Shown here one piece after another: positions 36,455 to 44,876 of a stretch of DNA of 64,000 nucleotides. The translations under genes and the position numbers were made by a program. The notes beneath the pieces are model-generated. The model made no database searches and was not told the origin of the DNA. It saw nothing but the letters and a program-made list of their open reading frames with translations. The stretch covers positions 51,376 through 115,375 of the forward strand of contig NZ_JAKSYL010000185.1 of NCBI RefSeq assembly GCF_022829515.1, given 5' to 3'. The DNA comes from Methylobacterium sp. J-048. Lineage in GTDB: Bacteria > Pseudomonadota > Alphaproteobacteria > Rhizobiales > Beijerinckiaceae. Numbering within the stretch: position 1 is the first letter of the stretch; each line of letters begins with the position of its first letter.

Positions 36455-37366
36455 TCAGTGCGCGTAGAAGGCCGGATCCGAATTGTCGCTCGGGTTCTCG
36501 AACGCCCAGCGGAGCGCCGAGGACAGGGGGATGTTGTAGGTCAGCCCGCGCGGCGGCACCGGCTTGAGGAACCAGGTCTCGTAGATCGTCTTGATCTCGG
36601 GGCTGCGGTAGAGGTCCGCGGTCGCCTTATCGACCACGGCCTTGAAGTCCGGGTCCTCCCGGCGCAGCATGATCCCGTAGGGTTCCGGATTGGACAGGGT
36701 TTCCTGGCTGATCACGTAGGCGGCGGGATCTTTGGACTGCGCGGCCACCACGCTGAGCTGCACGTCGTCCATGACGAAGGCCGCCGCCCGGCCGGTTTCG
36801 ACCAGCAGAAAGCCCTCCGGCACGTCCTTGGCCGAGATCACATTGATGCCGAGCTTGCGCTCGTTGTTGGCCTTGATCAGCATCAGGATGTTGGTCGAGC
36901 CGGCCACCGACGACACCGCCTTGCCGCGCAGATCCTCCAGGCTGCCGATCTTCTGATCCTTCCGGGAGACGAACCGGGTCGCCGTGAGGAAGTGGGTGTT
37001 GGTGAAGGCGACCTGCTTCTTGCGCTCGGTATTGTTGGTCGTGGTACCGCATTCGAGATCGGTGGTGCCGTTGGTCATCAGCGGGATGCGGGACGAGGAG
37101 TTCACGAACTCCATCGCGACTTCGAGCCCCGGCATCTTCAATTCGCGCTTCACGGCGTCGGCGATCTTCAGGCAGATATCGACCGCGAAGCCGACCACTT
37201 TCTGGTTCTGGTCCAGGTAGCTGAACGGCGGCGCGGTATCGCGCACGCCGAGCACGATCCGGTTGTTGTCCTTGATCTTCTTGAGGGTGCCGGTGAGGGC
37301 GTCGGCCCGGGCCGCCGGGGGCAGCGCCGCCAGCAGCACGGCGAGGATCGGGGTGAGCAGGCGCAT
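36455..37366 (-). CDS. Amino-acid ABC transporter substrate-binding protein (GltI-like)
   Basis: A 303-residue family-3 binding protein. Signal peptide (MRLLTPILAVLLAALPPAAR, cut after ADA), then LKKIKDNNRIVLGVRDTAPP, GFAVDICLKIADAV, ECGTTTNNTERKKQVAFT and YGIMLRREDPDFK, closest in pattern to the glutamate/aspartate binders. No permease or ATPase gene is next to it, so it must serve a transporter elsewhere. It lies between the MFS gene and a LysR gene on the same strand. Confidence 0.88.
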   Translation of the reverse strand: MRLLTPILAVLLAALPPAARADALTGTLKKIKDNNRIVLGVRDTAPPFSYLDQNQKVVGFAVDICLKIADAVKRELKMPGLEVAMEFVNSSSRIPLMTNGTTDLECGTTTNNTERKKQVAFTNTHFLTATRFVSRKDQKIGSLEDLRGKAVSSVAGSTNILMLIKANNERKLGINVISAKDVPEGFLLVETGRAAAFVMDDVQLSVVAAQSKDPAAYVISQETLSNPEPYGIMLRREDPDFKAVVDKATADLYRSPEIKTIYETWFLKPVPPRGLTYNIPLSSALRWAFENPSDNSDPAFYAH

Positions 37367-37540
37367 GGGCTGGCGGGCTCCGTGGTCGCGCATCGGGGCG
37401 CCGGCCGAACTGGACGGCGGGGAGCCCGATCGCGCGCCGGATCGGGCATCCTGTCATCCCTCAGCAAGAGTCCGGCCGCGATGATGCCGAACGGCGCGAT
37501 GAAGACCGATTCCCGACCGAATTGACCGCCGGAATACCAA

Positions 37541-38440
37541 TCATGCCTCCGGTTGCGCGGCGTGCAGGACCGGCAAAGCCCGCAAGGCTTCGGTGGCATA
37601 GTCGAGGAACGCGTTCACCCGGGCCGGCCGGAGCCCCTGGCTCGGGGTGACGAGCTGGACCGGCACCGGCGGCGGCTCGTGCCCGGCGAGCAGGCGCACG
37701 AGGCGGCCCGCCGCGATGTCCTCGGCGGCCTGGTAGGACAGCACCCGGGCGATGCCGCGCCCGGCCCGGGCCGCGATCAGCGCCGCCTCGACCTCGTTGA
37801 CGATCAGGCGCGGGGCGAGGCGGACGCGTTGGGTGCCGAAGCGCCATTCGCGGACGTTCGCGTGGACCGTGCCCAGGATGGTGTCGTGGTCGGCCAGGTC
37901 GGCGGGCGTCCGGGGCGTGCCCTGCGCTGCGAGGTAGCCCGGGCTTGCCACGACGACCCGGCGTACCTGCCCGACCCGGCGCGCGACCAGGCGCGATTCC
38001 GCCAGGTGCCCGATCCGCAGGGCGACATCGATGCCCTCCTCCACGAGGTCGAGGTTGCGGTCGGCGAGCACCAGCTCGACCTGCACCTCCGCGTAGGCAT
38101 CGAGGAAGCCGGACACGACCGGCGCGACATGCTTGCGCCCGAACAGGACCGGGGCGGTGACCCGCACGAGGCCGCGCACCGCATCGCCCGCCGCCCCCGA
38201 GACGGCCGCCTCGTAACCCGCCAGCAGGCCGCGCGCCCGCTCGGCCAGTTCGAGCCCCGCCGGAGTCGGGGAGAGGCGCCGGGTGGTGCGCTCGACGAGG
38301 CGGGTGCCGGCCCGCGCTTCCAGGCTGGCGAGCCCCCGGGTCGCGGCGGCGGCGGAGCGGCGTGATCGGCGCGCGGCTCCGGCGAGGCTGCCGGCATCGA
38401 TGATCGCGACGAAGAGGGCGAGTTCGTCCAGGCGGTCCAT
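37541..38440 (-). CDS. LysR-family regulator (divergent to GST gene)
   Basis: A 299-residue LysR protein. HTH at 3-60 (LDELALFVAIIDAGSLAGAA with an alanine/arginine-rich recognition part RRSRRSAAAATRGLASLEAR), effector domain with LVRVTAPVLFGRKHVAPVV and VDVALRIGHLAESRLVARRV. It reads away from the glutathione transferase gene at 38538, so it probably regulates that gene and the flavin-type gene after it. Start MDRLDELALF fits the family. Confidence 0.87.
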   Translation of the reverse strand: MDRLDELALFVAIIDAGSLAGAARRSRRSAAAATRGLASLEARAGTRLVERTTRRLSPTPAGLELAERARGLLAGYEAAVSGAAGDAVRGLVRVTAPVLFGRKHVAPVVSGFLDAYAEVQVELVLADRNLDLVEEGIDVALRIGHLAESRLVARRVGQVRRVVVASPGYLAAQGTPRTPADLADHDTILGTVHANVREWRFGTQRVRLAPRLIVNEVEAALIAARAGRGIARVLSYQAAEDIAAGRLVRLLAGHEPPPVPVQLVTPSQGLRPARVNAFLDYATEALRALPVLHAAQPEA

Positions 38441-38537
38441 GGATCGTTTCGGAATATGAAATTCTGACTCCCACAAAGTCCGAATTATCGTCCTCGTTTG
38501 CAACAGCCATATTCGGGCCTCGCTGGAGACCCCGAGC

Positions 38538-39164
38538 ATGTCCGAACCCGCCCTGACCCTCTACGGCCTGCGCCTCTCGGGCCATTCGCATCGCGCGGAA
38601 CTGTTCCTGTCGCTGCTGGGGCTGCCCTACCGCTTCGTCGAGGTGGCCAGCGCGGAGCAGCGAGCGGCCGACGACTTCCGGCGCCTCAATCCGCTCGGCC
38701 AGATCCCGGTGCTGACCGATGGCACGGCGGTGATCCCGGATAGCAACGCGATCCTGGTCTACCTGGCGGCGCGCTACGCGCCCGACGGCGGCTGGATGCC
38801 GGCCGATCCGCTGGCCGCCGCAGCGGTCCAGCGCTGGCTCTCGATCGCCGCCGGCGAGGTGCGCACCGGCCCGGCCCTGGCCCGGCTGATGGTGGTGTTC
38901 GGCGCGAGCGCCGACCGGGCGACGGTGCACGCCACCGCGGCGCGGATCCTGACCTTCATGGACGGGCACCTGGCCGAGCACCGGTATCTCGCCGCCGAGC
39001 AGGCGACGCTCGCCGACATCGCCTGCTATTCCTACGTCGCCCACGCTCCCGAGGGCGGCGTCTCGCTCGCCCCCTACCCGGCCGTGCGGGCCTGGATCGC
39101 CCGGGTGGAGGCCCTGCCGGGATTCATCCCGATGCCGGCCTCGCCCATCCCCGAACCGGCGTGA
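38538..39164 (+). CDS. Glutathione S-transferase
   Basis: A 208-residue GST. Thioredoxin-like N-terminal domain (LTLYGLRLSGHSHRAELFLS, with LNPLGQIPVLTDG and the conserved DSNAILVYLA), helical C-terminal domain with AEQATLADIACYSYV. The catalytic residue is probably the Ser near GHSHR. It is divergent from the LysR gene and followed by the PNPOx-family gene with an eight-base gap. Confidence 0.9.
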   Translation: MSEPALTLYGLRLSGHSHRAELFLSLLGLPYRFVEVASAEQRAADDFRRLNPLGQIPVLTDGTAVIPDSNAILVYLAARYAPDGGWMPADPLAAAAVQRWLSIAAGEVRTGPALARLMVVFGASADRATVHATAARILTFMDGHLAEHRYLAAEQATLADIACYSYVAHAPEGGVSLAPYPAVRAWIARVEALPGFIPMPASPIPEPA

Positions 39165-39172
39165 GGTGTGCC

Positions 39173-40090
39173 ATGGCCGATTTTCACGCAGACGAACTGA
39201 TCGCCCAGGCCCATGCCGGCCACGTTCTCGGCGAGACCCCGGCGATCCGGCCGTTCATGCCCGAGCAGCACCGCCTGTTCTTCGCGGGCCTGCCCTATCT
39301 CCTCATCGGGACCGCGGACGCGTCCGGCGCGCCGATCGCGTCCCTGCTGACCGGGCCCCCCGGCTTCGTGCACAGCCCGGACGCGACGCATCTCGCCATC
39401 GCCGCGGCGCTCGACCCCGCCGACCCGGCGGCAGAGTTCCTCGTGCCGGGTGCCGAGACCGGGATGTTGGGCATCGACCTGGCGACCCGGCGGCGCAATC
39501 GTGCCAACGGCCGGATCGTGCACCGCGACCGGGACGGCCTGACGGTGGCGGTCGATCAGAGCTTCGGCAACTGCCCGCAATACATCCAGCGGCGCGCGGT
39601 CGAGCCGGCGCCGCGCCGGCCGGGGCCGACCGAGATCCTGTCGTCGCTCGATGCGGAGGCCGGGGCGCTGATCGATGCCGCCGACACGCTGTTCGTGGCG
39701 ACCCGGTCGCGGGACGGCCTCCGGGAGGGCGGCGCCGACATCTCGCACCGGGGCGGGCGGCCGGGCTTCGTCCGGCGCCGCGGCGACGTGCTGACGGTGC
39801 CGGATTTCTCCGGCAACCGCTACTTCAACACGCTCGGCAACCTGATCGGCGAGCCCCGCGCGGCGCTGCTGCTCCTCGACTTCGCCAGCGGCGATGTCTT
39901 GGTCCTCCAGGGCCGCACCGAGATCGACTGGACGGGGGCCGCGGGGCTCCAGGGCGCACAGCGGTCCTGGTCCTTCACAGTGACGGGCGGCTGGCGACGC
40001 CGGGGGTCCGTCCCCCTGCGCTGGAGCGCGCCCGAGCCGGCGCCGCAACTCGCGCGCATCGGCATCTGGGACGAAGCCGGCGCGGCCTGA
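39173..40090 (+). CDS. Pyridoxamine 5'-phosphate oxidase-family flavoprotein
   Basis: A 305-residue FMN-binding split-barrel protein: RLFFAGLPYLLIGTADASG in the first half and FLTVPDFSGNRYFNTLGNL in the second, so the barrel may be duplicated. The segment NGRIVHRDRDGLTVAVDQSFGN is typical of a subgroup found beside GST and LysR genes. It probably reduces a small electrophile with FMN; no reaction is established. The ATG at 39173 has GAGG seven bases upstream; the GTG at 39161 overlapping the GST stop is an alternative. Confidence 0.82.
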   Translation: MADFHADELIAQAHAGHVLGETPAIRPFMPEQHRLFFAGLPYLLIGTADASGAPIASLLTGPPGFVHSPDATHLAIAAALDPADPAAEFLVPGAETGMLGIDLATRRRNRANGRIVHRDRDGLTVAVDQSFGNCPQYIQRRAVEPAPRRPGPTEILSSLDAEAGALIDAADTLFVATRSRDGLREGGADISHRGGRPGFVRRRGDVLTVPDFSGNRYFNTLGNLIGEPRAALLLLDFASGDVLVLQGRTEIDWTGAAGLQGAQRSWSFTVTGGWRRRGSVPLRWSAPEPAPQLARIGIWDEAGAA

Positions 40091-40096
40091 TGTGGC

Positions 40097-40744
40097 TCAA
40101 CCCACGCCGGCAGCCGCCTCGTGCTCTTGAGCAAGCCGGGCATCCGCAGCGGCCACTTGCTGAAACGCCGGGCGGTCGCGGACGCGCTCGACATAGGCCG
40201 ACAGCGCCGGATCGGGGGCGACCAGACCGAAGCCCATCGTCCAGCCAAGCGCGCTGCCCCAGAGGATGTCGGCGGCGCTGAAACGGTCGCCGAGCAGGTA
40301 CGGCCCCGGCTTGAGCGCCTCGGTGATCCGCGCGATCACGCTGTCGTAATCGGCATAGGCCGACATGGCCCGCGGCCCGGGCTCGCGCTTGAGATGGCGG
40401 TCGATCACCGCGGGCTCGAAGCAGGAGCCGTAGAACACCATCCAGCGCAGATACGTCCCCCGGGCGGGATCGGTGAGGGCCGGCGCGAGGCCGGCCTCCG
40501 GGAACAGATCGGCGAGATACAGGTAGACCGCCGCCTGCTCGGTCACCAGCGCCTCGCCGTGACGGATCGCCGGCACCTTCGCCATTGGGTTGATCGCGCG
40601 ATAGGCGTCCCCGAGGTGCTCGCCCGCCCGCATGTTGAGCACGTGCAGGCGATGCGGCGCGCCGAGTTCCTCCAGCAGCACGCGGACCCCGGTCGAGCGG
40701 GTATTGGGTGCGTGGTAGAACGCGATCTCCGGCGTATTCGCCAT
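40097..40744 (-). CDS. Glutathione S-transferase
   Basis: A 215-residue GST: IAFYHAPNTRSTGVRVLLEE (with the probable catalytic Ser/Thr), NPMAKVPAIRHGEALVTEQA, and C-terminal GDRFSAADILWGSALGW. It converges on the PNPOx gene with six bases between the stops. The substrate is unknown. Confidence 0.9.
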   Translation of the reverse strand: MANTPEIAFYHAPNTRSTGVRVLLEELGAPHRLHVLNMRAGEHLGDAYRAINPMAKVPAIRHGEALVTEQAAVYLYLADLFPEAGLAPALTDPARGTYLRWMVFYGSCFEPAVIDRHLKREPGPRAMSAYADYDSVIARITEALKPGPYLLGDRFSAADILWGSALGWTMGFGLVAPDPALSAYVERVRDRPAFQQVAAADARLAQEHEAAAGVG

Positions 40745-40984
40745 GCGGCATCCTCCGACAATCTATAAATTGCGCGGCGATACGCTTCGGCCCGCCGACG
40801 ATCCGGGTCAATCGTGCAGCGCAGCGGTCGGGCCCGATCGAACATCCCGGCCCGGCCGTTGCCGTTCTGTACGGGACGTTCTCTTCCGCCGGGACCGGAA
40901 TCGCGGCAGGGACGTTGGGCGTTTGTGCGTTGCCGCGCGTTGGGGTGCCGGCCGGCGCGACGCGACCCGGGGATTCGAGTTCTG

Positions 40985-41365
40985 ATGGCGAAGATACTGT
41001 TGGTCGAGGACCATGAAGAGATCTGGGACTTCCTGTCCCGCCGCCTCAAGCGCCGCGGCTACGAGGTGATCCTGGCCCATGACGGCGAGGCCGGCGTCCG
41101 CCAGGCCCGGTCGGGCCAGCCCGACGTGATCCTGCTCGACATGAACCTGCCGGTGCTGGACGGCTGGTCGGCGGCGCGCGCGCTGAAATCCGGATCGGAC
41201 ACGCGGGCGATCCCGATCATCGCGCTCACCGCCCACGCCATGTCCGGGGACCGGGACAAGGCGATCCAGGCGGGCTGCGACGACTACCATCCCAAGCCGG
41301 TCGATTTCTCGAAGCTGCTCAGCCAGATCAGCGCCGCCCTGGGCGAGACCGCACAGGCGGGCTGA
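40985..41365 (+). CDS. Single-domain response regulator (receiver only)
   Basis: A 126-residue CheY/DivK-like receiver: acid pocket ILLVEDHEEIWDF, phosphoacceptor DVILLDMNLPVLDG, switch residues IIALTAHAMSGD and the lysine in DYHPKPVDF. There is no output domain. No histidine kinase is adjacent; the hybrid kinase at 1.8-3.9 kb is far away. The start is fixed by MAKILLVED; longer frames upstream are arginine-rich. Confidence 0.9.
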   Translation: MAKILLVEDHEEIWDFLSRRLKRRGYEVILAHDGEAGVRQARSGQPDVILLDMNLPVLDGWSAARALKSGSDTRAIPIIALTAHAMSGDRDKAIQAGCDDYHPKPVDFSKLLSQISAALGETAQAG

Positions 41366-41449
41366 GGCTGGCCAGGATCGCTGCCGTCTCGAGTCCGCGA
41401 GCCGTATTGCCGTGGCGGACGGCCCAGTACCCAGAAAGTGGAGCCGTTC

Positions 41450-43426
41450 GTGAGTGAGGATCCCGTCACCGCCCAGCGCCTGCGGGAGGGTCTGCCGGTC
41501 ATCGTCGCGCTGGCCTCGGTCCTCCTGGTCATCGCGACGATGGCGGCCCTGTATTTCGGGCGCGACATCCTGGTGCCGGTCACCCTGGCGATCCTCCTGA
41601 GCTTCGTCCTGGTGCCGGCGGTTCGGATCCTGCGCAGGATCCACGTGCCGCGGGCGCCTGCGGTCCTGCTGGTGGTGGTGATCGTGTTCAGCGGCCTGTT
41701 CGGGATCGGCAGCCTGATCGCCACCGAGGCGTCGCAGCTCGCCGCCGACCTGCCGCGCTACACCCAGGTGATGAGCACCAAGATCAAGGACCTGCGCGGC
41801 GCCACCGCCGGGGCCGGAACCCTGTCGCGGATGGTCGACATGGTCCAGGATCTCAGTGCGACGCTGCAGCCTCCGGCGGCCATCGAGGTCAAGGGCGAGC
41901 CGGGGACCCGCACGCATCCGCTCACCGTGGAGATCAGCCCGGCCCGGGCGAGCGTCGTCGAGACGTTCCAGACCTTCGCGGGACCGATCCTGCACCCGCT
42001 GGCCACCACCGGCCTGATCCTGATCTTCACGATCTTCATCCTGCTCCAGCGCGAGGATCTGCGGAACCGGGCGATCCGGCTGGCGGGCGGCTCCGGCGAC
42101 CTGCGCCGGGTCACGGCGGCGATCGACGACGCCACCGGCCGGCTCAGCCGATTCTTCCTGGCCCAGCTCGCCCTGAACATCGCCTTCGGGGTGGTGATCG
42201 GCGTCGGCCTGTGGCTGATCGGCGTGCCGAGCCCGACGCTGTTCGGCGTGCTCGCGGCGATCCTGCGCTTCGTACCCTATATCGGTGCCGCGATCAGCGC
42301 CCTGCTGCCGCTGATCCTCGCCGCCGCGGTCGATCCCGGCTGGGGCATGGTGATCGCCACCGCGGCCCTGTTCCTGGTGGTCGAGCCGATCGCCGGCCAC
42401 GTCGTCGAGCCGCTGCTCTACGGGCACTCCACCGGCCTGTCGCCGATCGCCGTGATCCTGGCGGCGACGATCTGGACGTTCCTGTGGGGTCCGATCGGAT
42501 TGGTGCTGGCCACCCCGCTCACCGTCTGCCTGGTCGTGCTCGGCCGGCACGTGGAGCGGCTCTGGTATCTCGACGTGCTGCTCGGCGACCGGCCGGCGCT
42601 CGCGCCCCCCGAGATCTTCTACCAGCGCATGCTGGCCGGCGATCCGGCCGAGGCGATCGACCAGGGCTGGCAGTTCCTCAAGGCGCGGGCGCTGGTCACC
42701 TATTACGACGAGGTCGCGCTGGCGGGGCTGCTGCTCGCCCAGGAAGACCTCTCCCGCGGCACCCTGGACCGCGCCCGCCAGGACGAGGTCGGCACCGCGA
42801 TCCGCACCGTCGTCGCGCGGCTCGGTACCGCCCCGGTGGCGCGGCGGACCTGGCGGGGATCGACGCGCTCCTCGCCCGATACCGAGACCGCGGCAGCGCT
42901 CGCGGCCGTGGGTCCGGACCGGCAGGTGGCCGGCATCGTGCTGGCGCGTGAAGAGCTCGTCCCGGCCTGGCGGAGCGAGACCCCGGTGCTGTGCGTGTCG
43001 AGCCGCGGCCCGTTCGACGAGGCGGCGACGCTGATGCTCAGCCAGATCCTGGCCCGGCACGGGCTGGCCTCGCAGACCCTGTCGATGGCCGCGATCCGCG
43101 CCGGCGAGCGGCCGGACAACCCGGCCGGGCTCGCGCTGATCTGCTTCTCGTATCTGGAGCCGGTCAGCCTGTCGCAAATCCGCTTCACCGTGCGGCAGGC
43201 CCGCGCCGCCGTTCCGGGCGTGCGCATCCTGGTCGGCTTCTGGCGCGAGCGCGACCCGGCTACCCTGGACCGCCTGCGCCGGGCGACCTCGGCGGACTTT
43301 CTGGTGACCTCGCTGAACGAGGCGCTCTCGGCGGTCCTCACCGCCTGCCGCGACCCGGCGCCGCCGCGGATCGCTCAGACGTCCGTGAAGGCCCTGCCCG
43401 GCGCCGTCCGCACGGCGGCGGCGTAG
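41450..43426 (+). CDS. AI-2E family exporter with extra C-terminal domain
   Basis: A 658-residue protein. Residues 1-360 are an AI-2E/TqsA-like exporter of about eight membrane spans (LASVLLVIATMAALYFGRDI; GLWLIGVPSPTLFGVLAAIL; GHVVEPLLYGHSTGLSPIAV). After it comes a soluble region of about 290 residues: a helical part (DPAEAIDQGWQFLKARALVT), then a Rossmann-like part (VLCVSSRGPFDEAATLMLSQ; RILVGFWRERDPATL) resembling cobalamin-binding folds but without the DxHxxG motif. Typical members are about 350 residues. The GTG at 41450 has GGAG five bases upstream; a GTG at 41438 is in frame too. Confidence 0.85.
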   Translation: MSEDPVTAQRLREGLPVIVALASVLLVIATMAALYFGRDILVPVTLAILLSFVLVPAVRILRRIHVPRAPAVLLVVVIVFSGLFGIGSLIATEASQLAADLPRYTQVMSTKIKDLRGATAGAGTLSRMVDMVQDLSATLQPPAAIEVKGEPGTRTHPLTVEISPARASVVETFQTFAGPILHPLATTGLILIFTIFILLQREDLRNRAIRLAGGSGDLRRVTAAIDDATGRLSRFFLAQLALNIAFGVVIGVGLWLIGVPSPTLFGVLAAILRFVPYIGAAISALLPLILAAAVDPGWGMVIATAALFLVVEPIAGHVVEPLLYGHSTGLSPIAVILAATIWTFLWGPIGLVLATPLTVCLVVLGRHVERLWYLDVLLGDRPALAPPEIFYQRMLAGDPAEAIDQGWQFLKARALVTYYDEVALAGLLLAQEDLSRGTLDRARQDEVGTAIRTVVARLGTAPVARRTWRGSTRSSPDTETAAALAAVGPDRQVAGIVLAREELVPAWRSETPVLCVSSRGPFDEAATLMLSQILARHGLASQTLSMAAIRAGERPDNPAGLALICFSYLEPVSLSQIRFTVRQARAAVPGVRILVGFWRERDPATLDRLRRATSADFLVTSLNEALSAVLTACRDPAPPRIAQTSVKALPGAVRTAAA

Positions 43427-43479
43427 CCGGACGGGGATCGGGCTCGACGGGAGTAGGCGGAAGACCTGGGAGATCCGCG

Positions 43480-43794
43480 ATGGCGCAAGGGGACAAGTCC
43501 AAATACACCGACAAGCAGAAGCGCAAGGCCGAGCACATCGCCGACTCCTACGAGGCGCGCGGCGTGCCGGAGGAGGAGGCCGAGGCGCGGGCTTGGGCCA
43601 CCGTCAACAAGGACGACGGCGGCGGCAAGAAGCCGGGCGGTTCCGGCCGCGGCAAGGCCACAGGCCATCCGGCGGCCCACAAGGGCGGCGATGCCGGGGG
43701 CAAGGCCGCCGCCGGGCGGACGCCGGAGCAGCGCTCGGCCTCGGCCAAGAAGGCGGCGGCGACGCGGAAGGCGAATGCTGCGGCGAGGGCGTGA
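43480..43794 (+). CDS. Small lysine-rich protein annotated in relatives as plasmid stabilization protein
   Basis: A 104-residue basic, low-complexity protein. The N-terminal block DKSKYTDKQKRKAEHIADSY and GVPEEEAEARAWATVNKDDG is widely shared among proteobacterial proteins; the rest is Gly/Lys/Ala-rich. A role in DNA binding is possible from composition only. It follows the AI-2E gene by 53 bases on the same strand. Confidence 0.75.
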   Translation: MAQGDKSKYTDKQKRKAEHIADSYEARGVPEEEAEARAWATVNKDDGGGKKPGGSGRGKATGHPAAHKGGDAGGKAAAGRTPEQRSASAKKAAATRKANAAARA

Positions 43795-43840
43795 TACGAT
43801 GTCCGGTCGGATGCCACGGCCAGCGTCCGCCAAATTGACA

Positions 43841-43978
43841 TCACGAGTAGACCGAAACAAGCAAGGGCAGCGCGACGCCGGCAATCAAAGCACCACGTAT
43901 GGGTTGCTTCACACCGCTCGCAGTGAAGGCTTCGCTGGGAAGTCGATCGGCCGGAAACTGTATCAGACGCAGACGCAT
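43841..43978 (-). CDS. Possible 45-residue protein
   Basis: A short frame with an ATG at 43978 and a C-terminal hydrophobic stretch (GALIAGVALPLLVSVYS). The region 43795-43988 is less GC-rich than its neighbours. No homology is recognised and the ribosome site is unclear; it may be untranslated 3' sequence of the gene pair upstream. Confidence 0.2.
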   Translation of the reverse strand: MRLRLIQFPADRLPSEAFTASGVKQPIRGALIAGVALPLLVSVYS

Positions 43979-43988
43979 GACTTGAAAG

Positions 43989-44876
43989 TCAGCGCCGCTC
44001 GACCAGCTTGACCAGCGTGTGCAGCATCCGGTTGGCGGGCGTCGGGATGCCGAGGGCGACGCCCTTGCGCACGACATAACCGTTGAGGTGGTCAATCTCG
44101 CTCGGCTGGCCCCGGGCGAGGTCCTGGGCGGTGGAGGAGCGCTGATCGGCCATGCTGGTGCTGAGGGCGAGCACTGTGTCGAGGATGTCGTCGGGGACCG
44201 ACACGCCCGAGGCGTTCGCCACCGCGACGCATTCCTGCACCACATCGGTCATCGCCGCGACCACGCCCTCGCCCTGGACCAGGCGGCCGTAGGGCAATTG
44301 GGTCAGGGCCGAGAGGGCGTTATAGGCGCAGTTCAGGATCAGCTTGCCCCAGAGGGCATCCAGGGCGCGCGCCGAGACGTCGGTCGGGATCCCGGCGGCG
44401 ATGAGCGCGTCGGCGATCGTTTGGCTCGTCTCTGACGCGCCGAGCACCAAGTCGCCCCGGCCGTTGTGGCGGACGTGGCCCGGCCCGACCATCTCTGTGG
44501 CGACGTAGACCGCCACCGGCACCACCGGCCGTCCCAGCACGGCACCCAGGCGCTCGGCATTGTCGACGCCGTTCTGGAGGCTGAGGATCGTGGCCGTGGG
44601 GCTGAGATGCGCAGCGATCGTCGCCCCGGCCGCTTCGGTGTCGCCCGACTTGACGCAGACCAGCACCAGATCGGCCCCGGCGACGCCCTCGCCCGATGCC
44701 ATCGCCTGGACGGGGACGGAGGCACGCCCGGCCGCGCTCTCCAGCACCAGCCCGTCGGCCGCGACGGCCGCGACCAGAGCGGGACGCCCGATCAGCGTCA
44801 CCGCATGGCCGGCCCGGGCCAGCAGGAACCCGTAATAGCAGCCGACCGCCCCGGCCCCGAGGATCGCGACCTTCAT
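43989..44876 (-). CDS. panE: 2-dehydropantoate 2-reductase family protein
   Basis: A 295-residue PanE/ApbA: Rossmann MKVAILGAGAVGCYYGFLLA, LVCVKSGDTEAAGATIAAHL, LSLQNGVDNAERLG and the catalytic lysine in ALWGKLILNCAYNALSALT. Members use NADPH to reduce ketopantoate or other 2-oxo acids. The start overlaps the stop of the large oxidase gene by four bases (ATGA), pointing to coupling with a 2-hydroxyacid dehydrogenase rather than to pantothenate synthesis; panBC are absent here. Confidence 0.88.
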   Translation of the reverse strand: MKVAILGAGAVGCYYGFLLARAGHAVTLIGRPALVAAVAADGLVLESAAGRASVPVQAMASGEGVAGADLVLVCVKSGDTEAAGATIAAHLSPTATILSLQNGVDNAERLGAVLGRPVVPVAVYVATEMVGPGHVRHNGRGDLVLGASETSQTIADALIAAGIPTDVSARALDALWGKLILNCAYNALSALTQLPYGRLVQGEGVVAAMTDVVQECVAVANASGVSVPDDILDTVLALSTSMADQRSSTAQDLARGQPSEIDHLNGYVVRKGVALGIPTPANRMLHTLVKLVERR

